A DNA stretch of 64,000 nucleotides from Elgaria multicarinata webbii (GCF_023053635.1 NC_086188.1:3117001-3181000), one strand, 5' to 3'. Counted from the stretch's first letter, positions 1 to 12,414 are shown. Numbers and translations are program-made. The notes: generated by a model from the sequence alone, not told the origin.

Positions 1-8
1 AACCTGGA

Positions 9-77
9 GATTTCCCTTTTCTCGACGACGGTTAAAGATACAGGAGCCCTCTCCGCCTTTCCACAGGGACACCCCGG
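9..77 (+). mobile_element. MITE-A fragment (Tc1/mariner-like)
   Basis: Matches the right half of the 13.6-kb and 14.2-kb MITE-A copies (CGGTTAAAGATACAGGAGCC followed by a decayed end). Truncated near the window edge. Confidence 0.55.
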
Positions 78-81
78 ACAA

Positions 82-545
82 ACGGCCTTTTTAAAAAGGA
101 AATGGTCTGGCCACTAGCCCCCGTGGCAACGTGGGACCTGCATTCGTTTCCAAAAGAACACGGTGCTCTTCTCTCAGGGCGCTCAAAGCCAGCCCAAAGG
201 ATGGCAGCTCCTTTCTGGCTTGCGTTGCCTCCGAAAGGCCTGGGTTCCGGAAGGATGGGGAGCTGGGGGGGGGGGGGGACGGACGCCTGAGTCAGCCTGT
301 CATTTTCTACTTGGCGAGAGCCATGTCCGACAAGGCCCGGCATGGGGTGTGCTTTGGAGGCCGACGTCTCGTGGTTCTGGGAAACCTCACCACGCACCAT
401 GTCATTACGGGAGGCCTGCCTTGCCTTTAACTACATTCCTGCACCTTTGAACCACTGTATTGGGGGGTGGGGGGGACCTTGGTCTACCTCCTAAGGTTGT
501 CGCGAAGCCTAAAATGCTGCTCCTCGAGCGTAAGGACTGGATCGG
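82..545. other. No recognisable feature
   Basis: Unique-looking sequence with a G-run near 269-279. No splice-bounded open frame or familiar repeat was seen. Confidence 0.4.
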
Positions 546-559
546 GCCACAGGTCCGCC

Positions 560-716
560 TTGCCCAGCATCTAGTTTTTACACAGTTGTCTTTATGTTTT
601 GGATGGTTTTAAATTTTGTATGCTTTTTTAATGTTTACTGTTTTAAACTTTTGTAAACAGCCCAGAGCACTTCGGCTACAGGGTGGTATATAAATGTAAT
701 AAATAAATAAATAGAT
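560..716 (+). mobile_element. L2-type LINE 3' end
   Basis: Ends in the repeated 3' motif (CAGCCCAGAGCACTTCGGCT, then a TATAAATG and AATAAATAAATA tail) shared with the other L2 tails in this window. 5'-truncated. Confidence 0.7.
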
Positions 717-1136
717 CTAGTCCAGATTTCTTGCAGGGCAAGAAAGAGAGATGGCTCTCCCCAGTGCCTAGTCCCCAGTGTTAGGGTAGAGTGCTTCTGA
801 TCACAGAGGCTCCACTAACATCCATGATGAACAGCTAGGGATAAAGCAATACCGAGGGCCAGGTTCGACTCCAGAGAAGTTCCCGAGGAGGGGGGGAATA
901 CAAAACGAACCAGCATGTTGTAGCTTAAAGCCCTTACTAAGGCTTAAGAGAGATTTCCCAAACTTTTAGAATTGGGGTGGGGGACTGCACAAAACGCTTG
1001 ACAGTCAGTGGAAGTGGGTGTGGCCTTCTGGGGAACCCCAGCTAGACTGCCTCTATCCAGGGAGGTTCCATTCAGCAACCATGGCTAATAGCTGGACGGA
1101 CAGGATATAAACGTTAACTCCTAAATACACCATCAT

Positions 1137-4100
1137 TCACGGGAGATGCCAGATAGTGAGCTCAGCCTGGATGTGCACAGAGCCCGGCTTGTTGCCGCCC
1201 GTCGGCTGGCTGGCAAACACCTCAGAGAGGAAGCCGGTCCCTCGCGCCACCGGCTGGCCACGCTCCTGTTTGCCTTGCAGGCACACCTGAAAGGATGATT
1301 CACTTCCCTTCCCAGCCCTGTCTGGCCAGGCATGACTGGAAGAGGCCGGGATGAAGGATGAATCTGGATGCGGCCGCCAATACCTCCCGAGCCTGCCCCC
1401 GAACGGCTCGGATCCGGAGGCCCAACCCTCGACAGCCGCGACCCGTCCAGCTGCCCGGGCTTTGCCACCATGAAAATATTTGCTCCTTGTCGAGCGCCTT
1501 GAAAACGGAGACGCCGGCCAGGAGGCCCAAGAAAAGGCGAAATTATAACCCAAACGGAGGCGACGGCATCGGTAAAACAGGGCGGGCTGCAAAACACACG
1601 AAGGAGGCCAACGACGTTTGGTGCGCAAGGTGGAAACTCCTGATGGGGCCACCGCCCCAATTCACAAGGGCCCAATCCACCAAGAAGCCCCCCCACCCCC
1701 CGGAAACGGAAGAGAGCAGGGCCAGGGCGCAATTGACCATTGCCAACCACCTATCCCAAAAACGCACAGACGTGCCGTCCGGCCGCGCCTGCCTCAAACT
1801 CTGCCCTTTGCTTTCCTCGGTCCGGCTGAGGGAACTTGGCCAGCAGCCAGGCCTCTCCGGCAAGCCATCGCTCTGCTTTGACCTCAAGGGTGCCCCTTTC
1901 TTCTCCGACACAAAGGCAGGACGCGGAAAGCGCCCCGTGCCTCTGCTGCGTCACCGCTTCCCCCACCCTGTCTCCCAAAATGCCCCTCTTTGTATCTTGG
2001 ACCCAGGGGGAATGGGTGGGGGGGTCGTCCCGGACGCTGGCCGCAAACTGTTCCCCGATTGTTCCTGGGACAAATCCTGCCCGCAGCACTTCCCCCAAAA
2101 TGCCCAACGTCACGGCGGCATCGAGGAAACCATGGTGGCCAGCCCCTTTAGAGAGCTAACTGAAACCCAGAGCGGATTCACCGCCCCGCTGACATCGTAG
2201 CCACCAGCCTCCACAGTATATGTTTGTGTGGGTTTTATCTTGTAGGCCTCCTTCAGTGGGTGCCACAGTTAAAAGCAGCCTAGAAATAACTTTAATTTTT
2301 TTAAAAATGAATACAGTACAACCTTTGCTCCCGCACCCTGCCAAGAGGGCTTCAGGCTGTAAGAACGTGTTAGATCACTTCATGGAGGGTCATTGGGTGT
2401 TGCCCTGATAACTCAATGGAGCCTCCATTTCCCGCAGCAGTTTACCTCTCGATAGCAGGTGCCAAGGAGCGAGAGCAGGGAGACCCGTCTCCTCCAGGCT
2501 CACCTTGCAGGCATCCCACTGCATCAGGTGGAACGGGTAATTCCCAAAGGGAACTGTGCGGCCGTCAGGCAGGTGAGCAGGGCAAAGGATGCGCCAGGTT
2601 GTGACGCTGCGGTTGGCAAACCTGGAGACACGAAACCCGGGAAAGCCGTCTGTCGGTTTGCCCCCAAAGCAACTCTCCCCACACAGACACAAAAAAGAGG
2701 CACTGCTGTGCTGAAAGTCCCCTATTTTTGGAAACCTAGATTTAACCGCCCCACCCAGCATAATTCAAAACCCTCCGTTCTCAAACACCATCGCCAGACG
2801 GGCCACGTTTTGCCAGCCCCGATCACTAGACATGGTGGGGCCGACTTGTCCGGGGCAAGGGGGAGGCCGCGCGCGTGAGACGAGGATCCCTCCTCAATAT
2901 CGGGTGTTTTCTTATCAGGGTGTTTTCTCCGCTTCCTACGAGAACGGGGCCTCTCGGTTCCACCGCTCCACGCAGAGGAGCCCAGCCAGCCCAGAACGTT
3001 ATTAACTGCACCACGTTATTAGCTAGACCACGGCTCAACCCCGCAATCCAGAGAAGCGGCACTGGAGGCGGGCCAGGCTGGAAATAAACAGAGGTTGCCT
3101 CTCCCGGCACGTTTGATGCTGGGAGCCGGCCTATGATGTGGTCCCCTGTCGCTGCCGGGGTCTCCGCCAAACCGAGGGACTCGCCTCCCGTCTGGCCAGC
3201 CCCAGCGGCTTTCTATAGTAACACGGGGCGGAGGCTCCATCCCCAATCCCAGATGAGCCGCAGGCCGCTACGACACCGCTGTCTTCTTTGGAGTGGGGGA
3301 ATCTGATCACACACCCACACAACACCCCCCCCCCAAGGCCCAAAACCAGCTCAGCAGGCAGGATTCTAAGACCCACGCCACCGCCCCATAGCAGTGCGGG
3401 GCCTAGAGATCACTTGAGCAGAACCTCTCTGAAACAGACGAAGGACTTGCAATTTCACAGAAAAGGCAAGGGCAAGTCTTTTGCCTTTTTGAGAGGGGAG
3501 GGGAACCCCTTGGGCTTTGGAGACGCAGAGTTGTGGAGAGGGAGGAGTGTGTGTTTACATTTCTTTAAAGTCTCCCCCTCAAATCTCACCCTCCCCATCG
3601 TTATTTTGGGAAGCTTTCGGCAGTGAACCCATTAGTCCGCATTCCCAACTGAAGCAAATCAAGGTGGTCCCGCGCATCCCTGGTTAGCAGGCCCTCCCTC
3701 TCCCTTTTCGCTCCCCCTCCCTCCCTCTATTCCCCTGTCAATCAAAACGGACACTGCAGGCTCCTCAGGGCTGAGACCTAGCCTTCTTATGTTTCTCTTC
3801 CTCTGTGAATCACCTTCTGCGTCAACGGTGACATACACACAAAACTGGGTGAAACGATCAAGTGTCGTCAGTGGAGGAAATATTTCCGTGTGTCAAAGTA
3901 TCCACGTGTGTTTAATTTTAAAGCATGAGAAGGATACGAATCCTGATCATAACAATGAAGAAGGAAGGAGGGGAGAAAGAAGAACTGATCAGGAAATGTC
4001 AGCTAAACACAGACATTTTGAAGGAACGCCTCCTCCCAGATGTACCTGCCAGGACCTTAAGATCATCTACAGGGGCCCTTCTCCATGAGCCCCTGCCAAA

Positions 4101-7100
4101 GGAAGTGAGGCAGGTGGCTACTAGGAGGAGGGCTTTCTCTGCTGTGGCACCCCGGTTGTGGAATGAGCTCCCCAGAGAGGTCCGCCTGGCGCCTACACTG
4201 TACTGCTTTCGTCGCCAGCTGAAGACCTTTTTATTCACTCAGTATTTTAACACTTAATTTTAACTTAAATTCAAATTTTACTGTTCTAACTCTGTATTTT
4301 AATCTTATATCAATTTTGCTGCGTGGTTTTATCCTGGTTGTGCTTTTTATACTGTATTTTGTAATTGTGCTTTTAACCTGTTGGTTGTTTTATTGTGGTT
4401 TTAATTTTTGTGAACCGCCCAGAGAGCTTTGGCTATTGGGCAGTATAACAATGTAATAAATAAATGAATACCAATTTATTTATTTTATTATTGCATTTAT
4501 ATCCTGCCTTTTTTTCCTCCCATAATCCTCCTCCTCTCCATTTTTATCCTCACAACAACAACCCTGTGAGGTAGGTTGGCCTGAGAGTTTGTGACTGGCC
4601 CAAAGTCGCCCCGTGGGTTTCCATGGCCGAGTGGGGACTAGAACCCGGATCTCCCGACTCCCGGTCCAACACTGTGGCGAAGTCTTTAAGATGATTTCCT
4701 CTTGAGCAGCACCAAGCTGATTCCGCACTCAATCCTGTTCTGCCCAAAATATTTAGCTTGCTGGCAATAGTAGAATGTGCAGAACTAGAACAGGCTCTCG
4801 CCATCTGCAATGCGCAACCCAGGAGGCAGGTTGAAACTGGGGGGAGAAATCTCAAGTCCAGAAACTATGTGAAATGAGACAAAATATTTTCTGGGTCAAG
4901 GAAGGGAAAGCAACTTCTTAAACGGACCTAAGGATGCGGACAAATTTCCAGAAATGCTATGATAAAAAAACAAAACAGCAGCCGCAGAATGAGACAGCGT
5001 CACACTCCATGGCTCTTGGTCACCGGCTCAGAACTGACAGCGGGACAATAGAGTCAACCCCCTGGGCCCAGAGATCCTATCCAGGGGGCTTAGGGGCTCT
5101 TTTCAACAGACAAAAAACGAGGAAGAGAGACATTGTGCCAGCAGGAAACGGACGTCAACGGCATTGGGAAGGGATCCCTGAAAATGCTGATGCTGAAAAC
5201 CTCTTGAAGAGATGACCCCATGAGCCCGAAACACACTCAGCTGCCATCACATTTCCAAAATGCAGTTTCAGCTCTCAACGGGAGGCTATAATCAGCGCAG
5301 TTTGGGGACAAGTTCCAATTTAGCCTCCGTTCGTCTTCCTTTGGTCACCAGACAGGGAAAATAAGCCTACAGCTCCCAGCGTGTCTCGGTCATAACACCT
5401 AGCTACGGCATGCTGGGGGTTGTAGGCTTTTTCTCTGTCTAAACAGGCACCGGATGATGCCTTAAAAAAACCAGATGTGAAGGTGGGCTGGCCGCTGAGC
5501 AACAAGCACTCAGCGCCAACCCAAGACATTGTGGTGCCAAAACATTAAACATCCAAAACGGCATCTCCGCCTCCTGCTAATTAAGACAGGGCCCAATCCG
5601 CTGGGCGTCCCTCCGGGGCAAGCTTGGCTGAAATGAACCGCTCGCTTCAGAGAAATTTGCACGGCAGAACGTCCTGGTGGATCATGACCCTTGGCTCAAA
5701 GCCGGCCAATGGCGCTGCAAACCTATTTATTAATTATTTATTTTATTAATTATATTTGAATACCGCCCAATAGCCGAAGCTATGGGCCCATCTCTCCTTG
5801 GCTGGCATTGCACACCTCTAGAGCAAATCACAGCTAAAGGGCTTTCGTCGATTACAACTCATCTAAAAGGATGCAAAGTTCTCAGTCGCTGGCACGTTTT
5901 TTTCCCTTGCAAGGTTTCATGTCATAAACGTCCAATCTACAGTCCAACTTTCCCCAAATGTGCCCCCACCCCCCACCCCGGTGTTTCAAGCTGCAACTCC
6001 CAGTGTTCCTGATCACTGGCCACGTTGGCCAGGGGACGATGGAAGTTGTAGTCCAAAACATCTAGAAAGCCCTAGGTTGGGGTAGCCTGCCGTTTGCACC
6101 CTTACGCTCTTCTCGTTTGTCGCCTGCCTTTTCATTTCAAAAAATAAAAACTCCAAAGCAAAACATACAAAATAAAAGCAGGTCAAACAGGCCTGCGTGT
6201 AAATATTTTAGCATCATAAAAAAAGAAAAAGGTGTTTTCCCTCCCCGCTCAGCCATGGAAACCCAACTGGGTGACTTTGGGCCAGTCACAGACTCTCAGC
6301 CCAACCTACCTCACAGGGTTGTTGTTGTGAGGATAAAAATGAAGAGGAGGAGGAGGATTATGTACGCCGCCTTAAAAAGGCAGGATACAAAAGCAATAAA
6401 TCATCATCATCAGTCATCGTCAAATAACCAGGTCAATCGATAACTGAATGAGCAGAAAGCTGGACCATTTATTTATTTATTACATTTTTATGCCTCCCAA
6501 TAGCCGAAGCTCTCTGGGCAGTTCACAAAATGGACACTTGTGTTGACCTTGGGACTACATGGATACCTGGGACCTTCTAATGTTCTATAGCAAACTTTAC
6601 GACAACCCTGTAAGGCGGGCCGGCATCATTACTGCCAAATCGCCACTAGGTGGCGGAGGCGATGTGTACCTAAGGCGGTGCCATGCCAGGGGCTGAGGAG
6701 AGTCCTCAGCTCACATCCTGAGCCACTAAGCCTCACCCACGTAGAGCTCACGCCAGCGACTTATGCGACACCGTCTCAGACGGCGTCTGGAGTTCCACGC
6801 CCCGATCCTCACCGAATTGAACTTGACAGCCTGCTATGACCCGGTATGGAAAGGGGAGGGCAGAAGCATGACGGTCAGCAGCATCCCCGTGGGGTGGCCA
6901 GAGCCCCGTGGGACCAGCCTGCTCCAGAGAGAGGCGCTGATTGGTGCTCTGCCCCGGCAGGAGTTCTCCCGAAAGCCCCATAGGCAGGAGGGCCAGGCTG
7001 GTGAGGTGACGCATGGACCGGTTCAGCCTCGGCTTGTTTTCGTGTCCCTCTCCCTCGCCTGCCCTCCCCTCCGCCCGCCCCCCCTCCTGGCTGTCCTGTT

Positions 7101-9780
7101 TTCTTAAGCAGTTTGTAGAATTTCACAGGTCTGGGGATTAAAGGGCCTTGCCCAGCAACTGACACTCGCCTGAAGCCCAGCCAGGATTCTGCACAGAGCC
7201 GGCCTCTGTTCTCCGTCCCCGGACAGCCATGGGGAGAAGGGGGGGCGGGCGGAGAAGGCAACTGTGCACAATTTGAGCCAGGCGGTTATTACCAGTCTAG
7301 GCCGTGCCAGGGATGCCAGCCAGACCACCGCAGGCAGTGACTCCATTGGGGGCGAAAAGGTGCACCAGGCTGGCTTCAGGAGCCTGGCCAGGGCGGCAGC
7401 ATCGATGGCCAAGCGGCAGAAATGATGACCGCTCCAGCACGAGAAGCCCCAAGCACTGTCCACGCAGGAGGGCAGCTGCCGCACCCCAGCATGATTCATG
7501 GTGCGTTCTCCTCTGCAATCGGCTTCTGTTGGGGGGGGCGTTTCCCGCTGCATGTCTTCACTTGGTGTGATTGGATCGTTCCACCACACCCAGCGCTGAG
7601 ATGAAGGGGAGTCAGGCTGTGCCCGTTGGAACGCTGCAAGAGTTGCCGTCCAGGGTTCAGCCCCTTCCACCCAGAGCCGTGCAGGGGGGAAATGGCAGTG
7701 AGTCACTCTGAGGGTGAGTCCTTCTTATCCTCAGTCTCACCTTCTGGGTGTAGGAGGGACGTTTGCCCAAGGAGAATTCCCCTAGAGACACACCGGGTCA
7801 GATATTATGCCACTCCAGATCTCAAAAGCCATCAGAGTGCTTCACATCTTGTGTCTGCCCAAGGCGTCGGACTACAACTCCCATGATTCCTAGCCAATGG
7901 CCCTGCTGGCTGGGAATCCAGACATCCTGACCACAACCCTGTAAGGCAGGCCTGTATAATTATCCCCAAATTACAAGTGTGTGGCAGTGAGGTGGCAGGC
8001 TGCCAAAGGCTACCAAATGAGTTTGGGTCTCAGACGAAATCCAAACCAGGCAGGTTCAGCGCCTAGCTTGTGCTCTTAACCAGTGCTCTGCAATCGCAGG
8101 GCAAGGAGTCCTCCCCGTATTCTGAACTCTGTCATCGCAAACTCAGGAGATCTCAGATGATTTAAGATTCAGAATCAAATGCATCGGTGCCACAGATTCT
8201 TAGAACTTATCCTCCCATTGGTACCTGCCCAGACCCGAAGGTCATCCTCAGGGGTCCTTCTCCGTGAGCCCCTGCCAAAGGAAGTGAGGCAGGTGGCTAC
8301 CAGGAGCAGGGCCTTCTCTGCTGTGGCACCCCGGCTGAGAAATGAGCTCCCTAAAGGCATTCGCCTGGCACCTTCACTATATCCTTTCAGAGGCCAGGTG
8401 AAGACCTTTTTATTTTCTCAGCATTTTAACGCTCTATTAACTTAATTGTAAACTTTGCTGTTTTAAATTTGTATTTTAAATCTGCATTAAATTCTGCATG
8501 GTGGCTCGATTTTATCCTGGTTGTGTTTTCATATTGCATATTATATTATGCTTTTATACTGTTGGTTTTATATTTTGAATGGTTTCCACGGTCTTAATTT
8601 TTGCAAACCGCCCAGAGAGCTCTGGCTATTGGGTGGTATAAAAATGCAATAAATAAATAAATAAATAAATAATAAACAAATAAATAAATAATTTCCCCAA
8701 CAGGCCAGAAACTCACCCCAACCACGTGCTCACGGCCAAATAGAAAAAAAAAACACCCTCTCATACTGCGAGAGTGTAAACACACCAACACCCATGATGC
8801 TGCCTTGTCCCATTGATTCTGTAAGGCCAATGTTATCTGGGAGTGTATTTCCTGGGTGTCCAGGTCAGAGGCCGTATCCAGCCCAGATCCTTGGGATCCT
8901 GGGAATAAAACGTAGGGTCTTCTGAACGCAAAACAAGACACTCCACCACTGTGTTTCTGACACGGAGGCAAAGGAAAAACGTAACACGCGAAACGAACCT
9001 CGCTGGACGTTTCGGAAGGAAGCGAGTGAGCAAACCTCCGTCCACTTCGACGGACCGGAGCAAAAGACAACTCAGCAAAGCGAGAAACTCAAAACGACGA
9101 TGAAACACACTCTCCCTAAACTCCTCACAAACAGAATACACAACCCAGGGCGGTGGAGTGAGCTTACTCCGGCGCCAGCCACCCGTAATCCTTGTTCAAA
9201 CTCCGAGGAATGCAATAAAATTAGTGAGCGAATGCCAGTCACGCTGCGTCCCTTCCCTGAACGCTCTTAAAGCTGTTCTCCTGAAACACAAAGGGTCTCT
9301 GCTGTCCGTATACACACACACAACTAGGTTCCGGGGCCTTGCGTTCAAGTCCTGACTTCTTTGAATTTCCTACACGGCCTTTCACGAGTTTGCTGCTTTC
9401 TCTCTCTCGGCCTCAGTTGCTCATCTGTAAAACGGGAACCGCTGCACACTGCCTCCCAGGGCTAGGGCGACCGGCACGAGATTCAATCTAGCAGGATTCT
9501 ACCAACAGGGAGGACAAGAGACACGAGAACATTCCAAACTGTAGACCTTCGGGTTTTGTGTTTTGAACGTCCATTTTGTAGCCTGCCTGATGTACATAAT
9601 TCACGCACCCCCAAAAGACGTCAACAGCGAGATTGGGCATTTTAACCCTCCTCTGCTGGGCTCCAATATGGGTTGAAGTCACAATACCTGTTTCTTGCAC
9701 GTTTAGATACTCAAACCTGCCTGAACATACTTCAAAAGTTCACCCATGTGAGCGGGGAAGGGGAGTTTACATCATGCTGC

Positions 9781-9829
<49 letters not shown>

Positions 9830-11664
9830 TAGAGCCTCGTGTGGCGCAGAGCGGTAAAGCAGCAGTTTCTGCAGCCAAAAGTCTCCCCACGGCTGGTTTC
9901 AGGCAGCCGGCTCGGGTCGACTCAGCCTTCCATCCTCCCGAGGTTGGTAAAATGAGTACCCAGTTAGCTGGGGGAAAGGTAATCACGGCCGGGGAAGGCA
10001 ACGGCAAACCACCCTACTATAAGGCCTGCCAAGAAAACGTCAGCGAAAGCTGGCGTCCCTCCAAGAGTCAGTAATGACTCAGTGCTTGCACGAGAGGTTC
10101 CTTTCCTTTCCTATTATTATTTATTGCATTTGTATACCGCCCCATAGCCGAAGCTCTCTGGGCAGTTTACATAAGATTTAGACGCTTAAAAATAATATAC
10201 AAAAATTAAAAAACCACAAAAACATACAATATCCACATACATTTAAAACCACTATAACAACTTTAAAAACTATGAGTCTAAAAAAAAAAAGGAGACCGAG
10301 GCTCATTACATATTGCTAAATGCCTGGGAGAAGAGAAAAGTCTTGACCTGGCGCCGAAAAGATGACAATGTCGGCGCCAGGTGGGCCTAGTCAGGGAGAT
10401 TGTTCCACAGTTGGGGGGCCACCACAGAGAAGGCCCTCTCTCTTGTTGCCGTCCTCCAAACTTCCCTCGGAGTAGGCACTCAGAGGAGGACCTTAGATGT
10501 TGAATATAGTGTTCGGGTAGGTTCATGTCGGGAAAATATTCCAGTAAGTGGATTTTCAGATAAGTGAGCAGGAGGGTTCCTCAGTGGCAAACATTCATTC
10601 ATACTAATAGTAACAACTACTTCACGTTTTATCTGGTGCTTATTTTTTAACATTAAAGCACCCGTAATATTTTCCTCGTAATCCCTGAAAGAACCTTGGA
10701 AGGAAGGTTGGCTCTATGATCCCCATTACAGATATTATATGGAGGTGGCGGGGGGTAGGAGAGAGAATTAATCGTGAAAAGCCGCCAACTGTGTATTCGG
10801 CAGAGGTGACATTTGAACCCATGACCTCCGGGCCACGTAGCTGCTTCGCTACGCCAGCTCTAGCGGAGGGGAAAAGGTAAGGATCGCGGGATCATCCACT
10901 TGGTTTCGCCACCCTTTCCCCAACCTGGCGCCTTCCAGAGGCAATGGCTGTGGATCATGGTTGTTGTAGTCCAATGGAACACACCACTGTTCAGTGTGTT
11001 GACTTTACCCCACAAGCTCAGCTTTAACGGTGCCCATCTATCTATGTCTCGCACAATTTCAACAATCAGCTTACTCAAATTAATTTTAAACAACTGAGAT
11101 ATCTTTCTGGGAATAAGTATTCCCAGATTGGTAATAAAATCAGGGCACCACCGAAATTGGCCATTAGCCAACACACTAGGAGATAGGCTGTCTCCAATCG
11201 GCATCAACTCAGACTTTGACCGATTAACTGAACAACCGGACAGTTCACCGAAAGTATTACTCAACTTCACCAGGAACAGAGGTCTGGAGTTTAGAAATAA
11301 ACACTAAAAGGTCATCAGCACTCTAAGTCCGTGTGCACAAAGCTGTGAATACTACTATTCTGTCTAATTGCGCAAGCCACGGGTTCCACCACTTCAGATT
11401 CCTTTAGCCGAGATGCTACGTTGGACCAGAGGCTCCCGGAATGCAAAATATCTACTCGAGATGCCACTTTAGCCATAACAATCATAGCTGATCTGTAGCA
11501 CTGAGCATCCCCGCACACACACCCCGGTCCTGCCCCAGCTGGGATCCCAAGTTTTCCTTCTCCTTCCCAAATCTACCCCTTTTGCGCTTACCTTGACGTC
11601 AGGCGTCTGACCCCATCCACGAACCAGACGGAGATGTCACCGGCAACTCCACGGGAAGCGTTTC
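1137..11664 (-). CDS. Unidentified multi-exon gene (3' part of CDS)
   Basis: I do not recognise this protein. Five minus-strand exons are bounded by AG/GT signals and join in compatible phases: 11664-11592 (about 23 codons), 7781-7741, 6830-6752, 2621-2504 and 1286-1137, ending at a TGA at 1139-1137. Junction phases are 2+1, 1+2, 2+1 and 0/0, giving about 152 residues. Visible motifs are a DISVWFVDGVRRLT stretch in the first exon, CPAH and CKVC cysteine/histidine pairs (the second spans the last junction), and the C-terminus AELTIWHLP. The start of the 11.6-kb exon is uncertain because its acceptor is weak and the frame stays open to about 11.72 kb. The 5' exons are not located; the CpG island at 15.3-16.0 kb is a candidate promoter. 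By human synteny TRPV4 would be expected here, but these exons are not TRPV4. None overlaps a repeat I recognise. The joint model is inference; the splice signals and open frames are seen. Confidence 0.42.
2630..4000. other. Intronic or intergenic sequence, no clear feature
   Basis: No familiar repeat or convincing exon. Short GC-rich open frames on both strands lack splice support. Confidence 0.35.
4005..4468 (+). mobile_element. L2-type LINE, C-terminal ORF remnant and 3'UTR
   Basis: The translation keeps the typical L2 ORF2 ending (RAFSAVAPRLWNELPREVRL, then LKTFLF), followed by the CCGCCCAGAGAGCTTTGGCT tail and AATAAATAAAT. 5'-truncated. Confidence 0.8.
4470..4702 (-). mobile_element. 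tRNA-derived SINE (SINE-B)
   Basis: Reverse complement of the element at 61.5 kb. It contains GACTTTGGGCCAGTCACAAA, the CATGGAAACCCACGG block and a tRNA-like head. It abuts the preceding L2 tail. Confidence 0.75.
5723..5790 (-). mobile_element. L2 3'-tail fragment
   Basis: TATTTATT followed by ACCGCCCAATAGCCGAAGCT, the reversed L2 3' terminus. Confidence 0.65.
5968..6085. mobile_element. Old hAT-like MITE, decayed hairpin
   Basis: CTGCAACTCCCAGTGTTCC faces GGAAGTTGTAGTCCAAAACA, a diverged relative of the young hAT MITEs at 21.7, 34.7, 43.9 and 46.1 kb. Confidence 0.45.
6243..6405 (+). mobile_element. SINE-B, 5'-truncated
   Basis: Contains CCATGGAAACCCAACTGGGT, the GACTTTGGGCCAGTCACAGA block and a TACGCCGCCTT tail. 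Confidence 0.75.
6467..6535 (-). mobile_element. L2 3'-tail fragment
   Basis: ATTTATTTATTACATTTTTA followed by CCCAATAGCCGAAGCTCTCT. Confidence 0.65.
7862..8090 (-). mobile_element. Old hAT-like fragment plus MIR-like SINE
   Basis: GACTACAACTCCCATGATTCC is a hAT-MITE arm. From about 7930 an ACAACCCTGTAAGGCAGG, ATTATCCCCAAATTACA pattern resembles a reversed MIR core SINE. Both are diverged. Confidence 0.45.
8185..8692 (+). mobile_element. L2-type LINE, C-terminal remnant and 3'UTR
   Basis: The same L2 ORF2 ending (RAFSAVAPRL, VKTFLF) and tail as at 4.0 kb, ending in an ATAA repeat at about 8648-8692. Confidence 0.8.
9340..9475 (+). mobile_element. MIR-like SINE
   Basis: GGCCTCAGTTGCTCATCTGT followed by AAAACGGGAACC is the conserved MIR core, preceded by a GTTCAAGTCCTGACTT tRNA-like segment. 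Confidence 0.6.
9781..9829. repeat. (ATT)n microsatellite
   Basis: About 16 uninterrupted ATT units, immediately before a SINE. Confidence 0.95.
9833..10113 (+). mobile_element. Sauria-type SINE (SINE-A)
   Basis: tRNA-like head (GTGGCGCAGAGCGGTAAAGC), then AAAATGAGTACCCAGTTAGC, CAACGGCAAACCACC and a CCTTTCCTTTCC tail. ATTATTATTT on both sides looks like a target duplication within the reversed L2 tail. A second copy lies at 30.6 kb. Confidence 0.8.
10117..10545 (-). mobile_element. L2-type LINE 3' end, C-terminal remnant
   Basis: Reversed L2 tail (CGCCCCATAGCCGAAGCTCT) followed by antisense coding for the LWN..P..A / FSSPRH-frame ending. About 430 bp. Confidence 0.75.
10640..10868 (-). mobile_element. 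MIR-like SINE
   Basis: ATCCCCATTACAGATATTAT, then AGGTGACATTTGAACCCATG with a degenerate tRNA-like end, in MIR reverse order. Diverged. Confidence 0.45.
10968..11290 (-). mobile_element. L1-like LINE ORF2 fragment
   Basis: The minus-strand translation has the block just after the reverse-transcriptase core, with LSGCSVNRSKSELMPIG, FITNLGILIPRKI and DIDRWAPLKLSLWGKVN patterns typical of L1-clade LINEs. It is the only L1-like piece I see. About 320 bp, truncated at both ends. Confidence 0.6.
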
Positions 11665-11724
11665 CTGGACTCAGTTTCCCCGGGGTCCGAAAATCTTCAA
11701 AATCGGAGCACCAAATTCGGACTC

Positions 11725-12410
11725 AAGTCCAGCAAATTCCTGGGCCGCCAAAGGCAGCTCCTTGCAAACAGTTCTGTTGTTGCGGGACAAGCGTTACTCC
11801 TCCAGACATGGGTCCAGGGAACCAGGAAGGCATCCGAAGCGATGAATGGACACGAGGAAAAGAAGCGTCTTCAGACCTCTCCGGAGCGTGCCTCTATCCG
11901 ACAGTCCAGGAAAACTGCACCCTGCCACACGTCAAGGAACGTTAGCTCCTCCTGCGAAGGGAATAATTTCGGGTAACTCAGGAAACACCACATCACTGGC
12001 TGTTTCTACATGTTCAGGATATGCGTGTAGGAACACAGCACCCCCGCCCCAGACCACGCCAGGTATGTCCTCAAGGAGAGAAGCGGCTTCTCTTCTGAGG
12101 GGCAGCTCCAGAGGACACCGTGTAACAGACCCTCCGCCCCCGAGCAACAAATCACAGTCCAGTTCCAGCCAGTTCCGCTCAAGGTCTTCCCTTTCACCAC
12201 CCGTCTCAATAAATCCTGAGCCAAGCTAACTCACAGTAAAAAAAAACCCACCAACCAACCACAAAATCCATGTTCTGATTTGTGAGTGTGTTGAACTTCA
12301 TTAAAAAGAAAACAGACACAAACCGAAATTTCCAAGCTTCGGGCTCAAAAGCACACAGGGCTGTTGTTTTTAAAATGACACAATACTACAGACCAAATTT
12401 CTGAGCAATA
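11725..12410. other. No recognisable repeat or exon
   Basis: Unique-looking sequence inside the presumed unidentified gene. No confident exon. Confidence 0.35.
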
Positions 12411-12414
12411 TTTT

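Noticed and set aside
1358-2200. 280-codon plus-strand open frame
   Set aside because: GC-rich chance frame, no domain pattern, and it lies within the presumed intron between minus-strand exons.
7287-7480. Exon-like minus-strand segment with open frame (WSGHHFCRLAIDAAALARLL)
   Set aside because: The donor (CTG|GTAATA) is weak and the phase does not fit the next exon of the left-hand gene.
9673-10074. Open frames with poly-Tyr, poly-Asn or poly-Leu runs (also near 20 kb, 27 kb and 31 kb)
   Set aside because: Direct translation of (ATT)n microsatellites joined to SINE sequence.
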